A stretch of DNA of 64,000 bases from Sarcophilus harrisii (GCF_902635505.1 NC_045430.1:25345064-25409063), one strand, 5' to 3'; shown: positions 52,668 to 64,000, counted from the first letter of the stretch. Program-made: numbers and translations. The notes: a model not told the origin generated them from the sequence alone.

Positions 52668-53440
52668 TTTTTTAAAATTAAAGCTTTTTATTTTCAAAAC
52701 TACATAGATATTTTTCAACATTCATTCACCTTTGCAAAACCCTTGTGTTCCAATTTTTTTCTCCCTCTCTACTCCTATGCTCTCTTCCCTATAGACAATC
52801 AATCTAGTATATTAAACATGTATAGTTCTTCTATACATATTTCTACAATTATCTTTGCTGCACAAGAAAAATCAAAAAAGAAAAAAATGAGAAAGAAAAC
52901 AAAAATGCAAGCAAACATCAACATAAAAAAGTGAAAATATTATTGTGATTCACACTCAGTTCCCCAGTCCTGTTTTGGATGTAGAGGCTCTCTCCATTAC
53001 AAGACCATTGGAACTGGCCTAATCACTTTTCTGTTGAAAAGAGCCATGTTCATCAGAATGGATCATTGTATAATCTTGCTGTTGGCTTGGGCAGTGTTCT
53101 CTTGGTTCTGGTCATTTCAGGTGGATCTCTCCAGGTCTCTCTGAAATCATCCTGCTGTTGATTCTTACAGAACAGTAACATTCCATAATATTCATATATC
53201 ATAACTTACTTAGCCATTCTACATCTGATGGGCATGCACTGTTTCCAGTTTCTTGCCAGTACAAAAAGGGCTGCCACAAACACTTTTGCACATGTGGGTC
53301 CTTTTCCCTTCCTTATGATCTCTTTGGGATACAGACCCAGAAGGGAGACTGCTGGATCAGTATGTACAGTTTTATAATTCTTTGGACATAGTTCCAAATT
53401 GCTCTCCAGAATGGTTGTATCAGTTCACAACTCCACCAAC
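52668..53440 (-). mobile_element. LINE L1 3' end, type B, with ORF2 C-terminus (second of two)
   Basis: AAAGCTTTTTATTTTCAAAA at its 3' end; the minus strand reads PAVSLLGLYPKEIIRKGKGP and VFVAALFVLARNWKQC. Same orientation and type as the copy immediately to the left. Confidence 0.87.
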
Positions 53441-53444
53441 AATT

Positions 53445-53845
53445 TTAGTGGAAGACTTCAGTTTAAACCCTGACCTTGCTAGATGTTCTTGAGGAAGACC
53501 TTTGACTTCTCTCAGCTTTAAGTTTTTTATCTGCAAAATGGAGATGATAGTAACTTGTATGTCACAGGGTTATTGGGAAGATCACATGATGTCAGATGTA
53601 GAAAGTCTTCATTCCTCTCCAGGCTACACTTCTCTCTCTAGGCCTGCTTCACTGTGTCTCTGCACAGGTACCACCTCTTTTCTGTCTTCCTATGCTCCCA
53701 AGGTCATTTCCTTTTATCTGTCTTCTTTCCTCATTGGAATAGGAGCCCCTTGAAGACAAGAGTATCTTTCTTCTTGAAGTTGAATTCCCAGCCCTTTGCC
53801 CAATGTTGGGACAGAGAAAGTGCTTGAGAAATGCTGGTTGATTTA
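53445..53845 (+). mobile_element. MIR followed by L2 3' end
   Basis: 53445-53615: ACTTCAGTTTAAACCCTGAC, TTTTTTATCTGCAAAATGGA. 53690-53845: GGAATAGGAGCCCCTTGAAG, CAGCCCTTTGCCCAATG, GAGAAATGCTGGTTGATTTA. Confidence 0.65.
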
Positions 53846-54469
53846 ACTTGTTGACTTCGCTAGCCTCAAAGTACCATATCAGTATATGGATGCTGTATTG
53901 GATTTTGAGTTGGAATAATAGTGGGACTTGGGGGAAAAAGAACTGTAAATCAGAGGTATGCTTAATATCCAAAGTGATCAAATGGCAATTTCATGATGGA
54001 AAATTAAAGGATAGCTGTCAAAATCTGGTGAACTCAGGGTTGATTCATGTTTAAAGCAAGTAATTGCAGCAAAAGGACATTGCATATTAAGTTTTTTTGA
54101 TGTGTTAAAATTACAAGATACATTTAATTATTTTCTTTTGTTTAATCAATTTGCACACTAATATTAATATATCTTGAGTTGGTTTCCTTCTTTTTGCTAC
54201 CATTAACATTTTACTAATTCAAAACCTTATTAACAGTTTTACAAAACACTTGTCTGCCATGTTGAAAGACCTTTCTGTCTTTGTGCTTCTTGTTTCTGAG
54301 ATCTCTAAACTATCGTTCATTGTTGCCCAAGTAATCTTTTTAATACAGGAAGGGTCTAAGAGCAGGAGGGAGGTAGAGAGGAGAAGGAAGAACATGTGTG
54401 ATTAAATTGCTGTCCTGATTTAAAAAAAAAAATCTGGTGGCTTTAATTGCTAAACTCTTAATGACATTC
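53846..54469. other. Unassigned intronic DNA
   Basis: No exon or repeat recognised. Confidence 0.35.
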
Positions 54470-55345
54470 AGCCTCCTCCATGGCCTGCTTCCAGTTTTCA
54501 TTTGAGAAGCTTAAGCTACCTTCCTGCACTAAGTTTTTGGTGCAGGAACCCTTTTTTGCCCCCAATCTCTTTCTGAGTTTTCTCACTTCCATGCATTTGC
54601 ACAGTCTATCCCCAAGTATGGAAAAGGCTTCCTCTCAATCTGTTGTAGAAATCTTGTGGTTCCTTCAAGGTCCATCTGACCTCTTCCTTGAGGCTCTCCC
54701 TTATCTGGTTTGCCCTGCCTCCATTTAGAAGTGATTTCTTCCTCCAAGGCTCTTATTTGATCACTTCTATGTAAATCTCTCATTCTAACTTTTTTTTTCT
54801 TTTAGTACGGTACCTGTATATTCATAGATATAGGTAACCCCTGGTGAGAAAATTCTCCTATATAGGTTAGCTCCTGTTCTGTACTTTAAAGTCTTAATAT
54901 GTACTAGGTGTTGAGAGGTTAAATGACCTGTCCAGAGTCATCCAGCACAGAGAGAAGCAGAAATTGAATCTAGATCTTATGTCCATGACTGGATCTTGAT
55001 CACATACTGCATTGGCTCAGTTGTTCTAATTTATGTTGTATTCAGAGTGATTGTGGATCCACCTCATTTTCCCACTAGCCTAGAATTTCTTGAGGACTGG
55101 ATTCTTTTGTTTTTCTTTGTTAATCTGAGTGTCTAGCACATAGCAGGTGTCTCTTGCTGTCAGGGTAATCTTTGCCACTTTTGCATTTGGTGAGAATACA
55201 GTAAATGTTTCTTAAATTGAATCTTTCTCTCCATACAATTGGTCCTTGATCGTTTCTCAAGTGCTAAGTATGTGCCCAGGTACTGTGTTAGGTTCTGGAG
55301 ACAGAAAACAGGGCCTGCTCTTACAGAGAAACAATACCCAGAAAA
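54470..55345 (+). mobile_element. L2 LINE pieces with an embedded MIR
   Basis: 54470-54800 (+) L2 (CCTTCAAGGTCCATCTGACC, CTCCCTTATCTGG); 54905-55030 (-) MIR (CCTGTCCAGAGTCATCCAGC); 55060-55225 (+) L2 terminus (TGAGTGTCTAGCACATAGCA, AAATGTTTCTTAAATTG); 55240-55345 (-) a second, reversed L2 tail (GCCCAGGTACTGTGTTAGGT). Confidence 0.65.
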
Positions 55346-55489
55346 TCAAACTCTCCCTGCTAGCATTATATGTATGCATGTCTTATTTGGTGGCAAGGAG
55401 ATCAAATGAGAGGCAGGAAACCAGGAAATGTAATGTCAGGATAATTCCAGGAGTAAGGGCAGGGATCACTGACATGTGGACAGAGACAG

Positions 55490-55555
55490 AAAGACAGACA
55501 CAGAGAGAGAGAGGGAGGGAGGGAGAAGGAAGGAGGGGCACGGAGGGGAGGGGAG
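55490..55555. repeat. GA-rich low-complexity tract
   Basis: Mixed GA, GGGA and GGGGA words on the plus strand. Confidence 0.85.
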
Positions 55556-55749
55556 AAAATGTACAATACAAAATTGGAATAAACTGCATTGTAATTTGAA
55601 TGAAACATTCTAAATAGTTAAAAATATATTAATTTGCATTAATAATAGTTTAACCAGAGTTGTATATGATCATGTAAGATACATTTTATAACATTTATGT
55701 AACACTTTAAAATTTGCAAAACCTGTGCTTCTGTTTGTCTCTTGCTCTC

Positions 55750-55978
55750 CTCAATAATATTTTATTTTTCCAAATACTTGTAAAGATAATTTTCAACATT
55801 CACTTTTGTAAGACTTTGTGTTCCAAATTTTTCTCCCTCCCTCCCTTATCTCCCCCCTCTCCAAGACAGCAAGTAATCTGATATAGGTTAAATATGTGCA
55901 ATCTTGTCTTTCCTCCTCCATGCCTCTCTCTCCCTCACTTTCTTTGTGGTGTAACACACACACACACATACACACATA
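55750..55978 (-). mobile_element. L1 type B 3'-terminal scrap and adjacent (CA)n
   Basis: 55750-55910: AATATTTTATTTTTCCAAAT, TTTTGTAAGACTTTGTGTTC. 55955-55978: impure (CA)n. Confidence 0.75.
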
Positions 55979-56595
55979 TTGATTGAACCCACAAAAGCTT
56001 TAAAACAAACAAAGATTTGGCAGGATATATGTACCTTCTGAATTATTGCTGACTTCTGATGTAAAGTATATATATTTGGTTATGCATACAGTCTGTCTTA
56101 CCAAAGGTAAATCTCTTAATGTCAGAAACATGGTTTTGCATATGATTTATATAGAAATAATATTAAAAAGTAGCTGAGTGAATGGCTTGGGGGAAGGAGC
56201 AGGTCATTTTCAATAACATGTTACTTTTGACCATACAAAATATGGTCATTATTTTTGTTTAAGAACATTGTCTTTATGCCTATGTGTGTATCATACTATA
56301 TTAAAAGCAATTTTAAAATTAATTTTAAAAATGCTAAATGGTATAACCAGAAATTATAGTCACAGTATTTTTGCTACCGTTTTTTAAGGACATTAAAAAA
56401 TGGAACTGTGACTTATTGAGAATATTTCTTTTTAATGAAAAGTTATTAATAGATGCTAATTTCCGTTTTTTAATGTCAGAGAATCACTAAAGAATTCATG
56501 ACATTCTTTTAAAAATATCAAGTGCAGGTGTTACTCATTTAATTCAGGAGATGTTTCTCCAATAGGTGCTATAGAAATTCCGTTATCTTTTAAGT
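55979..56595. other. Unassigned AT-rich intronic DNA
   Basis: No repeat recognised. Confidence 0.35.
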
Positions 56596-56599
56596 GTAC

Positions 56600-57190
56600 T
56601 CTTTAAAAAATTGAGTTTGTATTTGTATCCGTTTATATTTTTGATTCCAAATTCTTTCCCTCCATCTCCTGCTCCTTCCTCATGCATTGACAAGACAAGA
56701 AATGTGATACCCATTTTTCATATGAAATCATACAAAATATAGTTAACTATGTTGCCAAAAATAAATGAATGAATGAATACATCAGGAAAAATAATGAAAG
56801 GGAAGAAAATACATTTCAGACTGCACTTAGAGCTCATCAGTTTTCTATATGGAATTGGATAGTTTTTTTTTTTTTTAATCAAATCCTTTGAAATTACCTT
56901 AGATCATCATTATAATCTAAGTGTAGCTAAGACATTCACAGTTGATCTTTATTTGTATTGCTGTTACTGTATACAGTGTTTTCTTGGTTCTGCTCATTTC
57001 ATTTCATGTAAATCCAGGTTTTCTAAAATCACCTTACTTGTCATTTCTTGTAGCACAGTAGTATTCCATCACAATCATAAACCATAGCTTGCTTAGCCAT
57101 TCCTTAGGTGATGAGCACCTTCTCCGTTTCTAATTTTTTGCTAATAGACTTGTTCTTTTTAAAGGACTGCTGGGATAAAAATCCTTATGT
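56600..57190 (-). mobile_element. Older L1 3' region
   Basis: TTCTTTCCCTCCATCTCCTG, GGTTCTGCTCATTTCATTTC, GTAGTATTCCATCACAATCA, CTTGCTTAGCCATTCCTTAG: reversed, diverged L1 of an older branch than types A-C. Confidence 0.65.
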
Positions 57191-57239
57191 AAATGGAATA
57201 TTCTCACATACTTTATTGATTTCATAAGTTTGTATATTG

Positions 57240-57670
57240 AATTTTCTTAGAGATGTATGCTATTTGGATTCTTCCTTTTCTTCCATTTCTCCCTTTCTTC
57301 CTCCCTTCTTGTCCTTTTGTAACTGCTTTCACAACAACTATTTCAAGAAGGGCTCCAGCCCAGCTCTTCTCTTTCTATCCCATGCCTCTCTTTTCTCATT
57401 CCTTAACTTTTTTGCATCTTTCCTTTTTCTCTTTGCCAGCCACATTGCCTCCATATAAATATCCCCTTCTTTATTTGTTCTCCACCTCCCTTTTATGTGT
57501 CTTCTTCCTCCCAGGGTCACTCAGTCAGTGTTTGAGGTGGCTTTTGAATTCATATCATCCCATAGTGGTACAGTCTACCTATATGGAAACTCCTGACAGA
57601 AAGTAAGGACTATTTCATTTTAGTATTCTCCTGGTCCATAGTAAACATTTAATAAATACTTCATTTGTAG
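57240..57670 (+). mobile_element. L2 LINE with embedded SINE scrap
   Basis: Sense L2 (TTCTCATTCCTTAACTTTTT; terminus TCCATAGTAAACATTTAATA) interrupted at about 57510-57590 by a reversed SINE piece (CCAGGGTCACTCAGTCAGTG). Confidence 0.55.
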
Positions 57671-57834
57671 GTTAAATCCAGACTTTAACCATTTTTTTTT
57701 TTTAAAAAGTAGGTGCTCTTTGACTCTAGCATTTCCTTGGAAAATGTATCTTCTAATGTGGAAATTTCCATTGTTGCAAATGGCAAACTTCTCTGTCCTT
57801 TCTAGCTCCTCTGGATGTATCTGGGGCTCTGGGG

Positions 57835-57950
57835 TCCAGTGTCATGTGCCCATAGGTGCACAGCTAGTACATGTCAGAGTCAGGACTTGAATTCAGGAGT
57901 TTGTCACTCTGATGCTGTCTTCTGTTGACAACACACTGCCTCAAGATTGT
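57835..57950 (-). mobile_element. SINE fragment
   Basis: GGTGCACAGCTAGTACATGT, GTCAGGACTTGAATTCAGGA: reversed. Confidence 0.6.
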
Positions 57951-57988
57951 CAAAGAATATATCTCAATCTCATTTCTGGACAACTTTT

Positions 57989-58681
57989 TTTTTTTTTTTT
58001 TATTAAATAACTTTTTATTGACAGAACCTATGCCAGGGTAATTTTTTTTACAACATTATCCCTTGCACTCACTTCTGTTCCGATTTTTCCTTTCCCTCCC
58101 TCCACCCCTTCCCCCAGATGGCAAGCAGTCCTATACATGTTAGATAGGTTACAGTAGATCTTGGATACAATATATGTGTGCAGAACCGAACAGTTTTCTT
58201 GTTGCTCAGGGAGAATTGGATTTAGAAGGTATAAATAACCTGGGAAGAAGAACAAAAATGCAAGCAGTTTACATTCATTTCCTAGTGTTCTTTCTTTGTG
58301 TGTAGCTGCTTCTGTCCATCTTTGATCAATTGAAACTAAGTTATATCTTGTCTTTGTTGAAGAAATCCACTTCCATCAGAATACATCCTCATACAGTATT
58401 ATTGTTGAGGTATATAATGATTTCCTGGTTTTGCTCACTTCGCTCAGCATCAGTTTATCAAGTCTCGCCAATCCTCTCTGTATTCATCCTGCTGGTCATT
58501 TCTTACAGAACAAAAATATTCCATAACATTCATATACCACAATTTACTCAACCATTCTCCAATTGATGGGCATCCATTCATTTTCCAGCTTCTGGCCACT
58601 ACAAACAGGGCTGCCACAAACATTTTGGCACATACAGGTCCCTTTCCCTTTTTTAGTATCTCTTTGGGATATAAGCTCTGC
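57989..58681 (-). mobile_element. LINE L1 3' end, type C, with 9-bp TSD
   Basis: Flanked by ACAACTTTT (57980-57988 and 58682-58690). Reversed 3' UTR (AACTTTTTATTGACAGAACC, CAACATTATCCCTTGCACTC) and ORF2 C-terminus on the minus strand (LYPKEILKKGKGPVCAKMFV, WYMNVMEYFCSVRNDQQDE). Same subfamily as 46469-47312. Confidence 0.93.
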
Positions 58682-58739
58682 ACAACTTTTGATGGAATGA
58701 TTATTTGTAACTCTCAGTTTTTCTTAAAGGTCACAAAGG

Positions 58740-59475
58740 ATTTTGAAATCAGTATAGTATTGGATTTTAAGTTAGGAGACTTGTGTCTGAATCTTGGACA
58801 AGGCACTTCTTTTCTGTGTGGCTCAGTTTTTGATAAAAAAACACTGGAACTCAATTTTGCCACTAGTCAACTAATTGAGCTGTTTGGCGATAATTAACAG
58901 ATCACATCTTCTGTTTGTATGAATTTGTAGACAATGGTTCCTCCTTGATTCACACTGGTTGAAATTCTTCCTTTTTTCCTTCAAAACTCAGCTCAGGTTA
59001 CCGCCTTTGACCATCTCCCTTCCTTCTCCCTTAGTAAGAAGTGATTCTCCCTCTCACTTTAATTTTCTGTTTTGGTCTCTGCTATGAATACATCTCCTAT
59101 GAATTGTCTTTGCTAGATTAAGGTCTAAGACTTTCTGTCTTATCCTTCCTATCCTCCACCTCCTTGGTGCGCGGCCCCTCCCTCCCCCTCAATTCTTTGT
59201 TATCCACCTAGATTACTAGGTGTTAAATAATTTACTAGGGACTAAGTAGGGGCTAGTTTGGTGCAGTGGGAACAATGCTAGGCTTGGAGTCAGTTTAGGA
59301 TCTCATTTCTGACACTCAGCTTTGTGACACTGACCAAGGTACTTACCTTCAGTTTGATCATCTTTAAAATGGTAATACTATGGTAACAACAATATTGTTG
59401 ATGCTACTTATACCACAGGTCCATTGTGAGGAATGTTGCAAACACTTTGAAATTGTAAGCTATTATCATCATCTT
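58740..59475 (+). mobile_element. MIR3, L2 and CORE-SINE in series
   Basis: 58740-58870 MIR3 (ATCTTGGACAAGGCACTTCT); 58960-59145 L2 (CTTCAAAACTCAGCTCAGGT, GTAAGAAGTGATTCTCC); 59245-59475 CORE-SINE (GCTAGGCTTGGAGTCAG, TTGCAAACACTTTGAAATTG). All sense. Confidence 0.6.
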
Positions 59476-59486
59476 TAAGTTTTCTC

Positions 59487-59494
59487 TGTGTGTG

Positions 59495-59585
<91 letters not shown>
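59487..59585. repeat. Compound microsatellite (TG)n(AG)n
   Basis: About 52 bp of (TG)n with one TATATA interruption, then about 47 bp of (AG)n. Confidence 0.97.
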
Positions 59586-59588
<3 letters not shown>

Positions 59589-60340
59589 TTTATAAGTTAT
59601 ATTAGGTGAAGAAAAATGATGATAGTTGTTTCTCTACAAATTCTAGTAATACCAAATTGGCTCCTATAATTTTGTGCTTTTAATTTTTCAAGTGACAGGA
59701 TTTTTTTTAAAAGGTGATTATTGTATTTGATACCAAAGGTTTTCACACCAGTTATTTATTTAGTTGGGGTTATATGTATAATGTCCATTTTCATATTTTT
59801 CTTTTGTGAAAATTGCTACCCTCCATTTAGCACTAATAGTAAGAATTTTCTTATACTGACATCTTCTAATTATGGAATAAATTCATTTCATCAAAGTGAG
59901 TAATGCATTTCTATAAATGAAAGACTGCTTTCCTTTTGCTATATGAAATCACAGCTTATTTCTTTTTTTCCTTTTTCTTTTTAAGATTGATCCTCCCTAT
60001 CTCATTCTCTTTAGATATGCAGGGGCCACTAACAGCCCAATATCCCTTTGATTAGCATGAAAACTTTGATCTATTGTTTCTGACTTGGATGAGTTTATTC
60101 CTCCTTAGACAATCAGGGGCTGCTTCTGTTAATTCCAAACTTTGTTTGGATACCTGATCACTTTGACTCACTGAAACTTAGAACTCCTGAACTTAAGTGA
60201 TGTGCTAGACAGAGACTAGTTTCTCCAGGAGGGAATAATTTCCAATACGTTGATTTGATAATTTTTGATGAAGGATGAGTAATTCATGTCACTTAAACAT
60301 TTATTAATCAATATTATTAATGTATTAATCAATAAGTGTG
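59586..60340. other. Unassigned intronic DNA
   Basis: 59985-60200 (CTGACTTGGATGAGTTTATT, AACTTAGAACTCCTGAACTT) reads like a repeat family I cannot name. Nothing else seen. Confidence 0.35.
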
Positions 60341-60344
60341 TGTG

Positions 60345-61800
60345 TGTAAATAAATAAAAGAAAACATTTATTAAATGACACACTGTGTTAAATTCTGGGA
60401 ATATAAAGAAAAACAAAAGACAGTTCTTGATCTCAAGGAGCTTGAGATGTAATGGGGGAAACAACATACAGATATCTATGTATAAACAGGATCTGTATAG
60501 AATTAATGGGAGATAATCACCACAAGAAAGGAACTAGAATTATGAGAAAGTCAGGAAATACTTTCTGTGGAAAATGGGTTTTTTTTTTAGGACTTGAAGG
60601 AAGCTGGGAAGTAGAGGTGAGGAGAGAATGAATTTCAAGCATGTGCAAAAATGCCTAGAAGTATTGTGTCTCTTTTGAGGAACAGCAAGTATGTGGGAAG
60701 GAAAACTGGAAAGATGGAAGTAAGGGTAGAGTATGAAGAGCTTTAAATGCCAAACAGAGGATTTTATGTTTAATCCTGGTGATGATAGGCATCCCCTCAA
60801 GTTTGAAGTGGAGCTGTGTGTGATACGCTTAATAACTAACTCTTGGGACAGCTGCTTGGAGAATGGGCTGAAGTCAACAGAGAAAAGTGGCAGGGAGATC
60901 AACTAGCAGGCATTCTAATAACCCAGGCAGGAAGAGAGAAGGGGCCTACAAAAAGAGGTGGTGTCTGTCAGAGGAGAGGAGATTCATGTGAAATTTTTAA
61001 TGAAAGTAAAAGCAACAGATTGCCTATGGGGGTGAGAGAGTGAGAAGTTAACACCCAAGTTGTGAGCCTGGAAAGCAGAGAGAATGGGGGTACCTCAGCA
61101 GTAATTAGGAATGTAGGAAGAAGGCAGGGTTTACTGGGGAAAGATCATGAGATTTGTCTTAGATGTGTTGAGGTAAAAATGTTTGCTGGACATCTAGTTT
61201 GAGATGTCCAATATGGAGGAGGGAGAGGAATAAGCATTTTAATAGCCAGTATCTCTGAGGTACTTGCTAAGTGCTTTGATATAATTAATTGGAAATGGGA
61301 GACTGGAGGTCAGCAAAGAGATTGGGGCTGGATAAGTAGATTGGAGAATCACCCACATAGAGGTAGATCATTGAGTTCATGGGAGCAGATCAGATCACTA
61401 AGTGAAATAGAGGGAGTACAGAGGGAAAAGTGAAGAGGGCCTAAGAGACCTCTGAAAGAGGGAGGGTATCAGCTGGATTAAAGTCCAGCAAAAAGGAGAC
61501 TGAGAAGGAACAGTCAGGTAGAAGAACCAGGAGAGTTTCCCCCCCCCCAAAAAAAAAAAAAAAAACTACTTTATATTAAATAAGAGAGAGTGATACACAA
61601 TGTCAGGAGTACAGAGGGTTTAGGAAGAATGAGGATTGAGAGAAGACTTTTGTTGGATTGGGCAGTAAAGAAATTGTTGATCACTTTGAAAAAAACTGTT
61701 TCAGGGGAATGATAAGGTTGAAAGTCAAATTGCAGGCAGTTAAGAGACTAAAAGGCAAGAGAGTTGAGGCTCCACTTGTATACAAGGGACTGTCCGAAAC
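60345..61800 (-). mobile_element. L2 LINE, long copy
   Basis: Reversed L2 from its tail (ACATTTATTAAATGACACAC) through GATCTCAAGGAGCTTGAGAT, GAGGAACAGCAAGTATGTGG, GATTTGTCTTAGATGTGTTG and TGGGAGCAGATCAGATCACT. 60585-60902 on the minus strand is open but shows only the degenerate L2 frame. A C10-A17 run sits at 61539-61565. Confidence 0.75.
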
Positions 61801-62810
61801 TGCTAATGGAGATGTAGTGGTAGGCGTAATATATAATATATCCTGATTTTACTGAATTAGAAAAAAAAATAAACTTTTGCCTCTGCTGTCCAGATGTTTG
61901 AGTTAAAAATGTGGTTTCAGAATGATTTGGAAAAACTGCTGTATGGCTTTGTTCTGTAAAGCTGGTCTCTTAGCCAAAAAGATTGGATTTATGCCCTGAC
62001 TCTGGCATGACTTGGCTGGGTTGTCTGGAGCCTTTTGATGATCTAGGTAACCCTCAAAGACTCCAAGTCTTAGAAAAGGTGTTGACCTGCACTGATAGGT
62101 ACAGTTTTCTTATTTGGATGTGTTCCATATGTTGAAATTCCAGGTTCAGGTTCAGTTTCTGTCCCTGCCTGATAATTAATTTTTTTTTTTCTTTTCTCTC
62201 TAAATCATTTTGAGTAGAATGGGTGAAACTTGTGGGAAGGCACATTGAGGCAAGAAAAGAGTTCCTACCAGGAGAATGGGTCACTGAGAGAAAACCCGAT
62301 CTCTGCTGTGGATTGGTTCGAGTGAGAATTCTAGTTTAGAGGATGATCTCAAACAGCCTCCCAAGTGTTTTCTTGCTAATTCTGAGCTCTGTTTTCCTGC
62401 AGTGGCTTCTGGATTGATTTCCAAAATCATTTTCTCTCTCTTCCCCCCTCTCCCCCCCAGCTTTTTAGTAAAAGAGGGCTTTTGTGATGTTTGGGACCTG
62501 CTTTGAGACTCAAATTTTTGAAAGACTCACTAGTGGAATAGTGCGTTTTCTCTGTGGTCTGGACTTTTGCAGTCATAATTTGCCATCAGGCAAAACTTGT
62601 ATGTTGCTGGTGACCATTTGGAAGTCAGCCTAGAAATTTACGCATCTTAAATTTTCAGCAGATTTCTGTTCTACTTAATAAAAAGCAATGAATATGACTA
62701 ATTGTTTTTAGTACACAGCGCTAAATTTTTTTTCATCCTTGTATCATTCCTCTTCTCCCTTCCCTTTAAACTTGCTCCTTTGTGTGTCCCCTGTGTCCCG
62801 TTCCCTGCAG
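61801..62810. other. Unassigned intronic DNA
   Basis: No repeat recognised over about 1 kb. Contains a long pyrimidine tract ending CCCCCCAG at about 62460 that could act as a splice acceptor, but no matching donor or coding stretch follows. Confidence 0.4.
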
Positions 62811-62949
62811 CGACCCCTGCTGGCTGTGGTGGAGATCTGTTTGCTGTGCATTTCCCAATCTTGACAACCAGAGGAATCTAAGACCCTGGCAACTGACCAC
62901 TTGCTTTCATCAGGAATAGGGACATTTTGTCTGAATTCCCTGACCTCAG
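62811..62949 (+). other. Exon-like segment in BLTP3B intron 1
   Basis: 139 bp bounded by a good acceptor (pyrimidine-rich TCCCGTTCCCTGCAG, AG at 62809-62810) and donor (CTCAG/GTAATA, GT at 62950-62951), in repeat-free sequence. Spliced after exon 1 in phase it would read SDPCWLWWRSVCC.. and hit a TAG after 36 residues. So it is either chance, an alternative leader exon, or a stop-bearing (poison) cassette. It does not match the expected second coding exon. Confidence 0.3.
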
Positions 62950-63880
62950 GTAATATTCCCCTTTACAAATGATTTTTTTTTTAATTTAAAGATGAGAAAT
63001 GCTGATGATCATTATTCCCAACAGTCACTTTTCAGGGGCTATATCTTTTCTTTGAGAAAGCATTGGATTTATAGCTTAGATTCAGAGCATTCATTTACCT
63101 TAAATATGGAGACTCAGGATCCCAGGATCCCAGTGTTCATGGTTGGAATACTTTTAGGGGTTTTCTTAAAAAAAGAAACCTTTTGCTGGTCTTTTAAAGG
63201 TTTGACCAGCTCTTCCTGGCTTTGTAAAAGTGACACCCTGACCTGCTGTTTGCTAGTAAGGATTAGCACTACATCAAGGGAGCTTTTAAGTCTATGAAGG
63301 TATAATCACTACGGATTGCCAGAGTGGTTAGGTGAAGGCTTCCTAGTCAACCTTCATTTGTAAAATGCAGAGGATCCCTTGATATCTTCAAAACTTTGTT
63401 TCATTCTTTCGTGCATCACCAAAGTCTTAGGACTTTAATACTCGTGTGCTCAATGCAAACCACAACTACTTGAAAGTGACTGAAATGACTCTTATAGAAA
63501 ACTATATTTCTATATTCTATGAGTCTATATTCTTTCAAGATACATAAGAACTAAATGGGCCTGGTTGTTAAGGAAAAGCTGAAACTTAAGGGCAGTCATT
63601 TCAGTGATGATCCTAGTCTATGTTATATAGCTTGGCTTGAGTGACTAAGGTACAAAGCCTATTTTTCTAGACTGGAATATATATTGATTTTCCTGTGACC
63701 TTGGGGATGTGGACTTTGATAACCTAAGTGTATAAGGAAGATTCTGACTCTGTCCTGGTGCTGTGTACTTAATAAGTGTGTAGCAAGGGTTTATTAAATT
63801 GAACAGAGATGAGGACTCTTAATTTATAGTCCTTGTCACAACTATTACTATGGGTAGCCCACAGGAGGCCAGGTGCATTT

Positions 63881-63909
63881 CAGTGGTCTCAGGTGGTCTC
63901 AAGTGGTCT
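63881..63909. repeat. 10-bp tandem repeat x 3
   Basis: AGTGGTCTC, AGGTGGTCTC, AAGTGGTCTG in series; imperfect. Confidence 0.8.
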
Positions 63910-64000
63910 GCAAGCATTTACTCAGTGCTTATTGTGTGCCAGGCATTAGGGATTTACTAAACCCAGTAAGCCAGTCTTTGTCCTCCTGGAATTTATATTT
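63905..64000 (-). mobile_element. L2 LINE 3' end, cut by the window edge
   Basis: GCAAGCATTTACTCAGTGCT, TATTGTGTGCCAGGCATTAG, CTTTGTCCTCCTGGAATTTA: reversed L2, continuing beyond the window. Confidence 0.75.

Larger units (their letters stand above)
44703..64000 (+). other. BLTP3B: BLTP3B intron 1 (partial)
   Basis: From the exon 1 donor to the right edge, at least 19.3 kb. It holds the intronic half of the CpG island and many old repeats. One exon-like segment is listed at 62811-62949. Confidence 0.75.

Noticed and set aside
45000-64000. Second coding exon of BLTP3B
   Set aside because: Searched by eye for a frame reading FTKNLSPDKINL behind an acceptor and found none; presumed beyond the right edge.
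1-64000. CRISPR array, operon or bacterial-type system
   Set aside because: No regularly spaced repeat-spacer structure or gene cluster; the window is mammalian nuclear DNA.

Overview
The window is vertebrate nuclear DNA and almost certainly marsupial. It is AT-rich, has two CpG islands each opening a mammalian gene, and carries repeats typical of metatherians: three marsupial-type L1 3' ends, poly(A)-tailed tRNA-derived SINEs, RTE-tailed SINEs, CORE-SINE/MIR and L2 relics, hAT-type miniature transposons and endogenous-retrovirus LTRs. The species cannot be fixed from sequence alone.

Only two protein-coding exons are supported. On the minus strand at 2457-2524 lies coding exon 1 of ACTR6 (ARP6, a chromatin-remodelling subunit); its gene runs off the left edge. 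On the plus strand at 44659-44702 lies coding exon 1 of BLTP3B (UHRF1BP1L/SHIP164, a bridge-like lipid-transfer protein); its gene runs off the right edge. The two first exons point away from each other across about 42 kb, matching the divergent BLTP3B-ACTR6 neighbourhood known from human 12q23.1. That neighbour is what separates BLTP3B from its near-identical paralogue BLTP3A. The BLTP3B leader holds two short upstream ORFs, CGG runs and a degenerate GC-box array.

Layout: 1-2456 is ACTR6 intron 1 (L1, L2 relics). 2.0-2.9 kb is the ACTR6 CpG island. 3-43.6 kb is intergenic DNA packed with nested repeats, including a 0.8-kb CT-rich tandem array, an old L1 ORF2 relic, a split SINE, a mitochondrial insertion split by a solo LTR, an L1 with a transduced 3' flank, and three same-family LTRs within 4 kb. 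43.7-45.4 kb is the BLTP3B CpG island. 45-64 kb is BLTP3B intron 1, again repeat-rich, with one exon-like segment near 62.8 kb.

The two genes act in different processes (H2A.Z deposition and endosomal lipid transfer), so nothing suggests joint function. I found no new enzymatic or defence system. The interest is in genome archaeology, above all the 27.7-28.7 kb interval, and in the BLTP3B leader. Repeat borders are by-eye estimates unless target-site duplications (TSDs) are given.
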